Of a stretch of 64,000 nt of DNA, positions 1 through 13,100 are shown piece by piece. Within the stretch, counting starts at the first letter, position 1; every line of letters starts with the position of its first letter. The notes under the pieces were generated by a model that saw only the letters and a program-made list of their open reading frames with translations, searched no databases and was not told where the DNA came from. This DNA is from Xiphophorus maculatus (lineage: Eukaryota; Chordata; Actinopteri; Cyprinodontiformes; Poeciliidae). The position numbers and the translations under genes were made by a program. The stretch is taken from assembly GCF_002775205.1 (NCBI RefSeq), contig NC_036446.1:14260565-14324564 (forward strand). The letters run 5' to 3'.

Positions 1-3000
1 GCTTACTGATTTTCATAGTTCTTTGTTGGTTTCTCATTATTTTTGTTGTGCTCCATGTCCTGCTCGTCTTGCAATTTCTCCAGTACGTTTCTGTGTTGTT
101 GTTAAAAAAAAAACTTTTTGCCAAAGTCAATTTCTGTACGAGTGTCCTTATTTTACACATGGCAGTAAATTTTCTTTACAGCTGTCACTGATTACACATC
201 GTCAGCATCTTTTGTCTAAACACAAAAAGGAGCACTTGAAGTTCCTATAATTTCAATGCAAAATTAATCTTTCTCAAAATCCCTTTTGACAAGCACCTTG
301 CTATGGAACCCTTCATTCACAACACACCAGTGCAGTTGTTTACATCTTGTGTGTCCTTATGAAGCTTTGAACCATCCGTGGTGCAACGCATAATCATAAA
401 ACTGCATATCAAAGGTTTTGTTTTTGTTTTGTCTTAGTTGTGCCATTCTGAGCATCCCTCAAGGTGTGGCATATCAGACTTGATGGGAAAAGTATTGAAA
501 ATCACAATACGTGAGAGAGCAAACGTTTATGGTGAGAACTGCTCTCTTGATGAGTCATCCTCACTAATTTATTTCAAGTGAAATCTTAAATAGGAAATAA
601 AAGGTAAATAAAACTTCAATCGCAAAATCTTCTGAAAACATGAAAACAATTATTAACGTGTCAAACTTTTTAACTCCTGCTTAAAGCAGAAATCCAAGTT
701 TTATCTGTCAATTTGTGAACTTCTTTATTTTAGTTGCCATCAATAAACTTTTTTTTCTGCCAAACAGTGCTACTGATTCAGACTATAGTCTCAAAAATGA
801 CACGTAAGTTCCTCTTTCTTTCATATTTTCTGGTGGTTTTATTGCTTCATGTTACAGCTCTTCTCATTTGGAGTGAATTTAAATTGAACATTTTCCAAAG
901 AGCTAAATAAGTAGCTAAAATAGCCAAACTTGTTACCATAAGACTCCTTCCAATTAAGTTTAAGTTGTGAATTAACTTATAGTCCTTCTTTCCTCAGGAG
1001 TAAATAAGAACAAGTTGCTAGGATAATATGTGTGCAATAACTTACTGTAACAGTGACAGCTATGTTCATTGCAACAGCTATTCCTAACTGGAACTGTCAC
1101 TAACAGGATGTCCATAGCCTAACAACGAAAGGTTCAGGTCATCACCAAGATGTCATCACCAAGTGTTTTGGACATTTAAAGGCTAAATTTACCCTGACTG
1201 CCATCTGGTAAAGGACAGAAAATTATTTGGACAAAAATCTTTGGACAGCATTTATGACATAAAACCGTGTGTTTTGTTTAAACATGGAAGACAGGTTCTT
1301 GGAAAACCCTTTGATTTGATATATAAATTAATTCATAAACAAGTTGACCAGTTATTTGGTGATTACTTCTCTAAATAGGTCGGGGAAGAATTAATTAATG
1401 TGTATTGATTGCAAATTTTAAACAGACCTAGAATGTGTGATTTTATGGATAAGTCCTCTTCTCTTCTAGTGGATGTCCAAATTCAGATGCCGTGACTCAT
1501 AGCTATATTATTTCTGAGCAGTGATTACTTTGCTTAAGCAAAGGCTTGTTTTCATTATTATCGGAGGTGTGTGACACACCGTCATCATCAAACTTGCGTT
1601 GACCAAATGTGTTGAACACAAAAATTGCATTCTTGGGAGTGGTTCATTTACTATGTGTCACGTAACATATTTGATTGTTGCTGAATAATCTTTTCTCATC
1701 ACAGCAGGTGGCTTTATGTCAGGATCAAGGCCGGCCCTTATCAGGTCTTTACAGTAAACCGCAGCCTCTTCCTCATCGCCACACCCTGACAGCTGTGGCT
1801 GGGGTGTAAACAGTCATCAGAAAACATTTCAGATATCTCTAGTGGTTAATATCTGTTGTCATACCCTTGAGCCTCATTTTGAGGCTAGGCGAGCAAAAGT
1901 TACCGGTATGACTCGGAGGTACGTGCACAGTGTTGGGAAAATATGAAAATCACCACAATCAGTACAGAATGTAACCATAACATCTGACGCTACATTTAAG
2001 GGAAAGTGTTGCTTTACCAACCCTCATCCTCAGGATTAATGCAGCGAGACATTTCAGTCTTAAGTAAATTGTAAACACAGATTTTCTGGATGGCAAAATA
2101 GTTTTATGCAACAAACCTGGTCTTATTGTTAAATACTGATCCCAGATTGTTAGGGGTTGTTTTCTTGAAATGAAGTTGTCTAAAAAAAATGTAAAAGTTT
2201 AACAATCAAAGCTTTTATATTGAGCAGTGAGCTATATCTTCCAGATTAATTTCTGCCCCAGAGATGGTGGGTTGTTCAAAAAACTCAAAGCAATAAACTT
2301 GTTCTAATTTGGTGACAACAGAATAAAGCTAATTTTGGCAGCCTTGCTTTAGAATTTTGATAATTGATTCAGATGTGTTGATAACAAGCACCTAATCATT
2401 TAATAACTTCTCTAAGTCAAGACATCTGAACTCCACTGTATTATTGATCACTTGGGGTAGAAGGTCACCACAGGAACCAAAGAGCTATTAGAATAGTCCA
2501 TAGATTATAAGCTTGCACACGTACAGTACTACCCCATTGGAAAGGGAATTTTAACTTATTGTATCTGGAATGAGTTTTAGAATTATTAAATTTGTATGAA
2601 CAAATATCTTGCCAGTAGGTGGCAGAAAAACAGTGCTTACTAACAATAAATAATGATTTATACACCTTTAACTGGAATACCATAAATTATCACAAATCAT
2701 CAAAAGCTCCAAAGCCTAGACTGAGGGAACCAAACTTGGAAAAAATATCTTTAGACAACTTGATTTTTCAGTTCAATAACAGTTTATAATTTTCTGATTG
2801 CTAAAAAAAGTACAAAATTATTCAATTTCTTTGTAGATGTTGACCATGATAGTCCATTAGAAGTCTCCCCATAGGATGTGGAAGGTTCTGGACACATTTT
2901 TGTTGGCTTTATTTGTTTATTTGTTAATTAGACTACATCTTGGGGGGGGGTGAGTGGTGTTAAAGGGGGTTAGCTTATAAGTAATTAACAAGTAATTTGC

Positions 3001-3898
3001 TCCATCTAGAGAAATGGGGAAGTTACTCATGCATTGCACCCTGACAAGGTCACCGACTGATAGATGAGCTAGAGCGAGGGGATTTTTCAGAGATTGTGAA
3101 GGCAGCCAGAACTGTGGGAACCAGACAATTAGTCGGAGGAAGGGTAGGCAGCCGTGCTGGATGACGACCATGAGACTAGTTTACATGAATACTCACCACT
3201 TGGCTGACTGGAAGGGAGAGAGCCCAACACCTGGGTTCAAGCAGCTCCTAACACACTGTCATTTATCTTTGAGGAGGCTGACCGGGCAGTTTGCCAGCAT
3301 TTGAGGAAGAGCATGTGCTCATTCCCATCAAGCAGAGATGAGTCGATGAAGCCCAACTGACCAAAACATTGATATCTGGAATGTTCACACCAGAAAATAT
3401 ATAAGGGAACAGTAGCTATTGGTTAATATATAAACAATGCATGTGTAAATATATATTGAGCATCTAATATGTTATACTAGAGCTGCAGTTTTTACAATGA
3501 GGAGAAAATATACAGTATTCTGGTTCTCAGAATGCTGAATCCCAGAGAAAAAAGAGGCAAAGAAAAAAAGTTGGATCATAAATTAGAAACATTAAATTCT
3601 TCTGCTTAGATGATATGAGTTATATCTAGAAAGATCTGTCAATATTTTGCTGTCTCAATGAAACCAGAGCAGTGCCAAGATTTTATATAAAAACCACTTC
3701 ACTAACTGCTAAATTTTCTAATTACCAACATGTTATCTTTATAATAGTGCTACAACTGGAGTTGGGCTCTTTCTTTTTTCTTTCCCCCACCCAGAAACAT
3801 CCCTTTGCAAAGCAGTTTTAGTGCATAAAATGCATAGACATGCAGTGCTATGAGAAAAGTTTTGCCCATATTTTAATTTCTTTGTTTTTGTGCTGTTA
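1..3898. other. Intergenic DNA, no gene recognised
   Basis: AT-rich sequence with only short, unsupported open frames. I found no exon pair with compatible splice sites and no recognisable protein motif on either strand. The block at about 1709-1830 is more GC-rich than its surroundings and could be a conserved non-coding element, but nothing in it can be named. A G-run lies at about 2941-2950. Confidence 0.5.
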
Positions 3899-3904
3899 TT
3901 TATT
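3899..3904 (-). terminator. Poly(A) signal AATAAA (minus strand)
   Basis: AATAAA on the minus strand lies about 145 bp downstream of the stop codon (4046-4048) of the unidentified minus-strand gene, a plausible 3'-UTR length. It is called only from that position. Confidence 0.4.
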
Positions 3905-4045
3905 AGATTTTTTTTACAGTTACATATGTCAGATCACCAAAAGATAAGCAGCATATAAACTGAGTACATGTGAAATGTTGCTTTCAAATCATAAATGCAG
4001 TTACTAAGTGAGAAATAACAGTTAGAGGTGGATTGCTGACCTTTT

Positions 4046-6306
4046 TTAGCTTCTTGTCTTGCTACATAATCCAAGAGCTTTTTTGTACTTTAAGGATTTC
4101 TGGTAGAGAGCAAAATTCATGATTCCATCAATAACAACATGTTGCTCAAATACCGTCGCTGCTAACCAGCCACAGATGATCATACCACCATCATGTATGA
4201 AGTTATTTTTCTGAAATGTGGATGGAACAGAATGCTCTTCTTTTAAACTGTTCCACTTGATTTCATCAGTCTGCAGTACATTTTTCTAAGAGTTGTTGAG
4301 ATCATCAAAACATTCTTTTGGAGAGTACAAATTGTTCTTTCTATTTTCATCTTTTTAATGAATGAAAGCAAGATTTGAAAAATGAATTTTACACTTTATC
4401 AGGCTCTATTTCTGTAGTATAAAATTTGTTTTAATGATCCAGTAATTTAAGTTTGATGCTAACCAAAAATAGAGGGATATCTAAGGGAACACAGGAGTTT
4501 TGCCATCACTCTAAATTAGTACTAGCTTGTCTTATTAATACTAATTAACTGACAATAACATTTGAGTTTAAAACCTGAAAAAGTTGGGTTTGATAATATT
4601 ACCAAATTCTAACTTAAGAAGTAAACATAACGCAGCATAAGAAACTATCAGCATGCTCTGGTTCGCTGTCATACTGTATCAGTTTCCCCTGCAGGATCCT
4701 CAAAATATTTTCCAGTGCAGCTAACTGTTGGCTTATACATATTAGCTTTTTTCTATTAGATTGTATGTATTTTCAAGAGACAGTTTATATTGTTAGACAT
4801 GGGTTCACATGCTTGAACAACTCCTTATGAGTGTTTGGGGCTTTTATGCTACCTTCTGCAGCTAATTTGCTTTATTTTAACCTTGAAAACAGTTGTCAGC
4901 AAAACTTTTCTGTTAGTGTTACTGATGGCACAACATGTAATCTCAGTATTTCTTGCACAGCAGTTTGAAAATCTTGAACCTAGATAAAAAGGAAAATTCC
5001 AAATGATATAGCATGTCTAATGAAACAGAACAAAAACAAACACATCCAACCCTATCATAAGCCTTTATCAAATAACTGCATTTCTATTTTTTAAGCATAC
5101 TTTGATGCTCAACATAAAAAGATCAGTGTACTCAATGCTTTGTGACTTTTCGAACACTTATTTTAATTAACAACGACCAATGTCTCATAGGCACCTGGTG
5201 CTTCAAAGCCTGCAAAACCCTTATTTGGGACTTGAAATACACCAGACACTTGACAACAGCTGTTAATCAGATAATAGAAGCCTCAGATTTACACAAGCAC
5301 TCTTGTGGAGAAACACCCATAAATTCTTTGACATGACAGTGTACAAGGGCGGGGAGAGAGTGAAGGTGGGATTTGGTACCAGGCGCCTTCCTTCCTAACA
5401 CAATGACGCATCAAATGAGCTCTGTGGTGAAACACTCAATCAGCCATTTCCCCTCAGCACACTATTTTCAGGCAGTGGATGATCTGATGAATGTAGCAGA
5501 GTTAAGTTCCCTTTCTGTAACTGCTAAAAGAAATATGTGACAAGAGGACTTTCAAGAAATTATGACATGGCATGAGGTGTCTCCATAGCCCATGAATCCT
5601 CAAAATACACATATTTTCCTGACAGATGAACTGTGAGCAGTGAGGCAGGGAAATGAAAAACACCCCACAGTATCCTTACCCTGGGATGAGCCTCCTCACC
5701 ACCCAAACATCAGTAACCCGACTCCATAGTTTTAAGATGACCTCTTGCTTCACTTGCCCTGCTCACCTTAATCATTGAGTGACCTGCCATTGCAACAATA
5801 CACAGGATCCCCTTTGGTGCAGGGGCCCAACACATGTTCACATAGCGGGTATGTGGTGGGGGAGACGTGCCCTCTGACACTGACAGTATGTCCACATTGG
5901 CCATCTCTGGGTCACAGTTTCTGTGTTAGTCTTCAAAAATTAACTATAGTTTAATATGATAACCTCAACACAGAATGGCTCTCTACTTGAATGCATAACA
6001 TTTAACGTTGATCTTCCAAAGAGCAGACATTTCCTGAAAGAAGAATAAAAACTGAAAAAATATTAAGAAAGTTCGAGTTTTTTTTGTTTTCAAGTGATAA
6101 AGAGCAAAAGGGAATTTTCACACACATTTAGCCTTATGCTGAGTTAAGGGAGCCAAATTCTCACCTTTATAGTGGGCACTTAGTTTTTCAGTATCATAGC
6201 TCAGAATATCTGGTGTTATGAAGCTATGACACATCTTTCTGTTGAGCTCAATAAGTGTCAGGTGCTGTAAATAGTTACGGATTGTGCAAATCAGTTCCAT
6301 TGTAAA
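4046..6306 (-). CDS. Unidentified multi-exon gene, 3' part (three exons)
   Basis: I do not recognise this protein. Three minus-strand exons fit together: 6306-6165 (47 codons plus 1 nt, donor AAAG|gtgaga), 5906-5767 (acceptor cccag, 2 nt plus 46 codons, donor AAG|gtgagc) and 4270-4046 (acceptor tgcag, 74 codons, then TAA). The phases match at both joins (1/2, then 0/0), and each exon is open throughout. Readable pieces include ELNRKMCHSFITPD, RYVNMCWAPAPKGIL, then IHDGGMIICGWLAATVFEQH near the C-terminus. The mix of aromatic and hydrophobic residues suggests a globular soluble protein. No signal peptide, transmembrane segment or known motif is evident. Upstream exons are not found before the eif3m promoter at about 7 kb, so the 5' end is missing from this model; another exon between 4.3 and 5.7 kb is possible. 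It could be a gene transcribed away from eif3m or a decayed copy. The call rests on splice-site and phase agreement only. Confidence 0.45.
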
Positions 6307-6899
6307 CTGTATATTCATATTTGCAATGAATACCTTTAGTTTGGTAAATCACACATTAGCTTCTATAAGTAGCAGGTGCTATGCTGTGCTTTTTTAGAAT
6401 GGCGCCTGGACAAAAATGAATAAGGATTCAAAAATCATTGGAACAAGGGTTTAGAGACCATGCACAAAATTAACATGTCTAACTGCAATATTTACCAAAC
6501 TCAGAGGGGATACTGATTGTGATTATAAAAAAATAAATCAGACATTTGTGCATCTGGCAAACTTCACCTTTTTTTTCCCAAAGACATTAATAGCAATCAT
6601 TATGGTCAAACATTTCAGGTATAGGATTTGTCTCCAAAAATTAAGGTCATTGTCCCTGAATGCAATCTGTAATCTTGGGTTTTATGTTGCTTTTAGGTTG
6701 CAGACCACTGCTACTAATAAACTCGATGCTTGTTTCACAAAATAAATGCAATGCAATAAACTTTCCAGGATAGTTGATGAGTCTTTTTGAGAGCTAGGGC
6801 CTTTCTACTGATTTATTTTTACTTTTTACTCAACACTTTTTCACATACACCAGTGTTATTTAACCAAGTTAAAGTTCGACTTATTTGTAGCATGATTAA

Positions 6900-7124
6900 A
6901 GTTGAAGCGTCGCTATTTCCCAGTCTCCAAAACGACGGAGACAAAACGGTGAATAAATACAGACTCACAAGCCTCCTAAATGAGTTCAGCCGGCTGCTGG
7001 GGCTTTAAGAAAATGACCCGGATGAGCATCAGTCTGCCCGGCGATGCTGGACTTTCTTTTCCGCTCTGATCTCGGAGTTGGTGAGAGCGTGGATTTCATC
7101 ATCTAGGCTCACCGTATCACCAAA
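6900..7124 (+). promoter_or_regulatory. eif3m: Probable eif3m promoter and 5' UTR
   Basis: This is the GC- and CpG-richer stretch just before the eif3m start codon, within AT-rich surroundings, as expected for a CpG-type housekeeping promoter. The ATG at 7125 sits in a good context (accaaaATGAG). No TATA box is obvious. The unidentified minus-strand gene runs in the opposite direction, so the region could be bidirectional; that is inference. Confidence 0.45.
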
Positions 7125-10100
7125 ATGAGCGTCCCAGCGTTTATCGACATAACAGAAGAAGACCAGGTGTGACCTACGTTTTCTGAGGACGTTAAAACTG
7201 CGTTGTTTAGATTAACTGTAGAATTAAAGCTAAGCATTTAAATAAGTTAGCATGTGCTAGCTACCCGCAATGCTAGCTCCGTACTTAGCATGTAATGGTA
7301 AAGATGTGTATGTTGGCAAATTCAGAAATAATTAATAATTATTTAAATTTTGGATTAGTAACATAGAATTTCGTTGAGATATGTTGATTTTAGTTTATTC
7401 TAGATCAAAATATTTGCAGTCGGAAAAGTAACGCTTGACTAGCAAACGCTAGCCACCTACATACATGGCGACATAAACAAAGTTGCAAAAAATAAATGAA
7501 ATAAGCAAGGCATTAAAATTATTCATTCAATTTCCCTTTAGCTTATGTCACTAAATTCAAACTATATTTTTTTTGTGGTGGGGATTAAGCGGGTGTTTAC
7601 ATATTTCTTTAAGCTAATACTTCTAGGCGCTGTAGTTTCAATTCTTTAGCAGGGCTTTTTCTAACACTGCGTGTTTTTACATGTTGTACAATGTATGTGA
7701 TCTAACTTTCAAACAGGTTTAATATCGGCACAAATGATTGGCGTTTGACTTAGTTGAAATGTTTTAAATTATACAAATGATATAACATGTAGAGATGTCC
7801 ACAGTGCAGCACTCTTTTCTCAAGAATGACACAGAGTAGGGCCACCAGCACAGGTGGTTGATGCAGATAAAGACATTTTGTTTTCAATTGGGGCAAATTT
7901 ATTACAATTTAAAATCTTGTTACAACAAAAAATACTGGTAGCGTAGCATTTTGCTTTTAATAACCAGTCATTATTTGCATTCTCTTTAATTTCCTAGTAA
8001 ATGAGACAATATCTACCTAGTAAATTTTATTTAAAAGCAGATTTTTTTTTTTTGTTTTATCCAAGTCTGCTTTTAATTAATCTATTAGACATGGCTAAAT
8101 TCATTTAGCATTTCCAGACAGAGAGAGCATGACACCAAATCATATCCCTATTGTTGGCATTAGACAAATTGTTTGGCTTTATTTTTTATTTTAAATCAAA
8201 CCTAAAAGAACAATTTATACTTCTCTCGCCTTCTCCCCAAAAACCTTTTTAATTAACATATTGCATGCTTAGTTTATTGTTGAGCAGGTAAAAAAAAAAA
8301 AAAAAAACTTTTATTTTTATAATTTTTTTGTTTGGACACTCCTGATCTAGACTAAATAAGAAGGTTCCAGCATTTTGATATTTCAGAGCACAGATAGACA
8401 ACAGGTTGTTTATTAAATTCTTAACTAAAATACAGCTTGCTCTTGTTGGACCTATAGTTCAATATTCTGCAGTGGAAGCATCCTTGACATTAACAATGTC
8501 ACTGTAATATTTCAGGCTTCGGAGCTGAGGTCCTACATCAAGGCTAAAGGAGCTGATATCTCAGAGGAGAATGCTGAAGGTGGACTTCATATTGATTTGG
8601 CTCAGATCATTGAGGCCTGTGATGTCTGTCTGAAGGATGATGATAAAGGTGGGTGAGGAAGAACGCTTCTATGTCTCACACACTGACTCTTGTTACCTTT
8701 TAGCAAGAAAGTGAAATTGGTTTCATTTTAATAGGAGGAGAAAAAAAAACTCAAGTTCAGTCAAGTCTGCTTTCTGTGTCTTTGTAGATGTTGAGAGTGT
8801 AATGAACAGCATCGTGTCTCTGCTGTTAATCCTGGAGCCAGAGAAGCAAGAAGCTCTGATTGAAAGTTTGTGTGAGAAGCTGGTAAAGTTCCGTGAGGGA
8901 GAGCGACCCTCCCTTCGCCTGCAGCTGTGAGTCCTGTCAAAAAAAACCATTTCGATTTCCAATAATTAAAAGAGAAAGGTCCATGCCAACGTTTGAGTTG
9001 CTTTTTCAGGCTGAGCAACTTGTTCCATGGCATGGACGAGAACACTCCGGTGAGGTACACAGTGTTCTGCAGCCTCGTCAAGGTGGCTGCAACCTGTAAT
9101 GCCATTTCTTTCATCCCCACCGATCTTGATCAGGTATCTCCATTCTCCATCTTAAAAGCGGTGTCGGTTTAAAGGTGTGTTTCTTTGGCTTGATTCGCGT
9201 TGGTGTCGCTGAATAGGTACGCAAGTGGATTGTTGACTGGAACCTGAACACAGAGAAGAAGCACACAATGCTGAGGCTGGTGTATGAAGCATTGGTGGAC
9301 TGCAAAAAAAGGTAACTGTACACAGTATTTAAAGGTAACTGTACACAGTATTTAATGTTTATTGTGACTATTTCAAAATCAGCAGATGCAGAAATACAAA
9401 TTGTCAAATGCATTCTACTTTATTGGAGCAATGCAGGATATTACTGTGACATTACTGCTGGACATGACAATATTCATTTTGACTAGCTTTTTGGCTGCTA
9501 AAAGTATATATTAAGAGAGCAGTGGTGAAATTTGAATGCATTGAAGATTGATATGAAATCCTACCAAGTACTGCACCCAAGAAGATTTTGCTTTTCAAGT
9601 ATTGCACACATTTATTTTGAGATGAGGATTGTAATTTGACACATTGTGCCACTCAGGAACGTTGCAATGTAACAATGTTGCAGTGCAGTGTGTGCTTTAT
9701 TACTCAGTGGGTTGATGGTGTGTTTTAGCGCATCGCTCGTCTGTGTTAATTAGTACATGCATGTTAAAAGGACTTTAACCTTTTTAATTTTCGACTTTGC
9801 AGTGAAGCTGCAGCGAAAGTGATGGTTGAGCTGCTGGGAAGTTACACAGAGGACAATGCTTCGCAAGCACGCGTTGATGCTCACAGGTGCATTATTAAAA
9901 CTGGTTTCACGCTTGTTGAAATTTGAAACGGTGTCCCTCTTTCCAACCCGTTTCCATCGTTTTCAGATGTATTGTTCGTGCTCTCAAAGACCCGAACACC
10001 TTCCTGTTTGACCACCTGCTCACCCTGAAACCTGTTCGCTTTTTGGAGGGAGAGCTCATCCATGATGTAAGTGCTTAAAGATTCTCTGCATAACTCAATC

Positions 10101-13100
10101 CAGGCAGGGAATTTACCAGGATGTAGATTATTTTTAATAAGACAGATTCATCCAATATCTCTCATTAGTTGCATTTTAAGGATTTGGGGGATTACATCTC
10201 TTCTTTCCTTTTTAAATCTTATCGAAAAAATATTTTGTCATGCTTCATCAGCAGGAGCTAAATTAAGCTTAAAATTGTTTGCTGAATTGTGCCTTTTGTG
10301 ATTTCACAGTTTACAAGAGCTTTGATAGCTTAAGTGCATGATGTCAGTCCAGAAACTTAATGACCTTAGTTTGTATAAGTCCATCTGACTCATTATTCAT
10401 TGGCGTTTTTTCTTCCCATCTGTCTTCTCAGCTTTTAACCATCTTTGTGAGTGCAAAACTAGCATCATATGTCAAATTCTACCAGAGTAACAAAGACTTT
10501 ATTGATTCTCTTGGTAAGTACTTGTATTTTATAATGTGAATAAGAATATTATTTATTCCAAGTTTTTTTTTTTCTATGTTTGTGGCAAGACAATGAACTC
10601 TTGAGGGGTATTTTATTCCCCAAGAGTGTCTGCTTGTGTTGATGCAGACCAAGAATGTTTGTGTCAGCAGTACTTTCTTCCCCCCCGCCCAACTACATTA
10701 TGAATGAAATTCAATTAAAACATGTGTAGGATGGGCTCTCAAAACAGCCAACACAGAGAGATGTTTTTGTTAATGAGTAGAATCCCTGACTGGTCCTAAA
10801 CGTCCTGAGCTTTATTACAGGGAAACTCCCTGAGCTGAGAGTAATTGCCTGTGACTGTTTTGTGCTTAATGATCCCTGCGTTTTGGTCCTCAGGCCTCTC
10901 TCACGAGCAGAACATGGCCAAGATGCGCCTGCTGACGTTCATGGGCATGGCGGTGGAATTCAAAGAGATTTCCTTTGATACCATACAGCAGGAACTGCAG
11001 ATCGGAGCTGATGACGTCGAGGCTTTTGTCATTGATGGTATAAACTTCAAATGAATCTTGTCCATCCATGTCCTTCAAACACTCATCGCAGTTCAGAGAA
11101 ATATATACTCAAGACTATTTAAATGCAGTTAGGGTGTCTTAGATCCATGTCTCCAGTCTACTTGCAATATGACCCCATTTTAAAGCGTTGTGTTTTTTGC
11201 TGTCTGACACCCAAATACATGGATGTTATTAGAGCTGCCCACAGCTGCAGCCTGTTGGCATCCTGCTTGTTTCCGTTTGCTCTGTGCATCAGTCAAGTTT
11301 GACTGCACTAATGGGTGAGCTCCATCCAAACTGTACTTTAAAAACAATCATAGCGTCGGTATCTGTGACGAATTATTCACTCAACTTTCTAAAGCTTTCT
11401 AAAGGGGAGCTACAGTTTGGGGCTGCTTCAGGTTCGAAGGTGATGTATGGGGTTTAGACGCTCCGAAAGGTTTAGGTTTAACACAGAATCACAGTGCGAC
11501 GCTTGAATGAGACGTAATGATTGACCGACAGAAAAAGACAAGACCGCTAAGATCTTTAAGCTGCTAAATGCATGCTACGATGTTAAGGCGGATCATCTTT
11601 CTGCTGCTTCTCAATGAATAATGTTACAGGAAATTTTGAACAAGATTTTGTGCTAAACTATGGTTAACTTTGTGCCAGTTTGTGGTAATGTACAGACTTT
11701 ATCTAGCTCAACTTATCGGTGTAAGCACTGATTAAAATAAACCAGAGAGAAAATCAAAGACGAAAGTTTGTTGGGAATGCAAGTAACACGAATGATAAAC
11801 CAGGCTGTGATAGTTGGATACAATAAAATAATCTACAGTAGACGATACTGTTGGGCACATCCAACGATACTAAAAATGTCTCTAGCTCAGGGGTCCCCAA
11901 AGTCGGTCCTCGAGGGGCGGCATCCTGCATGTTTTAGTTCTCTCCCTGGTTTAACCCACCTGGATCAAATGATGGCTCGTTAGAAGGCCTAAGTAGAACA
12001 CTGACATGCTGAAAAGGTTGTTGGTGCCACTAGGGAGAGAACTAAAACGTGCAGGATGCCGGCCCCCAAGGACCGACTTTGGGCACCCCTGCTCTAGCTG
12101 ACAGAATAAAAAATAATATTTCCATCCTGATCAGTTAATCTACATGGACTTGACGATTCCTTTTGTGTCTTTCTTATATCCTGTTGATTTTTGTTGAAGC
12201 TCTTGTTCTCTCATCACCTTTCTTCTTGTCTTGCCTTTTTTTCCCCCCCAGCTGTTCGGACCAAAATGGTCTACTGCAAAATTGACCAGACGCAAAGAAA
12301 AGTTGTCGTGAGGTAAGTTCTTTCAATATTGTGCCATACATAAGTTAACATGAGTATGTAGCTAGTGAAGAAAAAGATTATTTTAAGCTGTCTACGGTTA
12401 AGTGTATTTGTTTTAAGCAATAACTGGGGAAAAAATGTGGAATTAAAATGGCAATATGCTGCAGTTTGCTTTGTGGAAAAGATGTTTGGTCTCTGATAAC
12501 CAAGAGAGCAAGTAATATTCTTGGCAGTCTGGAAAAGTATGGAATTTGATTTTGGTATTTTTTCTGGCCTGGATAGATATAGGGGAAAAAATAAAGTTTT
12601 TATTTTCATCTAAATGGATGAAACCATCATCCATTTAGATGATGGATCAGGAAATCCATAATCTAAATGGATGATGGATTCATCAATTCAGTGATTCTTG
12701 AGAAGAGGGACAAAACATGTCCTATGGATAAAGTACAAAATTTGAATGAAATATACACAAAATATAATTTTTTCAAATATCTGACTAAACTAACATGGCC
12801 CATGTGAGCACAACAATGTACGTTTTCCTGGTTGCTGAATATTTTTATTTTAAACATAGTAGGTAGATGGTGTCTGTAAAATCCCCTGTCCTGGAGCAGA
12901 ACTCAATACATTATAATAGTTTAAAACAAATAAAGGAATACTAAGATAATATATTATGGCAATTAAGTACAGTATAAGTATTAAAATAAATAATTATAAA
13001 AGTATCAATAAATTGAGTAAAAATCATTTTTATATATTTTACTACTCCATTGAAATTTGTTCCAAGTTTTTGTCAACACCGTCATACATAAAAAGAATGC

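Noticed and set aside
5110-5260. Possible extra minus-strand exon (GVFQVPNKGFAGFEAPGAYE)
   Set aside because: A plausible short frame ending in a stop, but no convincing acceptor and no fit with the neighbouring exons.
8761-9120. 119-codon minus-strand open frame over eif3m exons 3-4
   Set aside because: Shadow of conserved eif3m exons.
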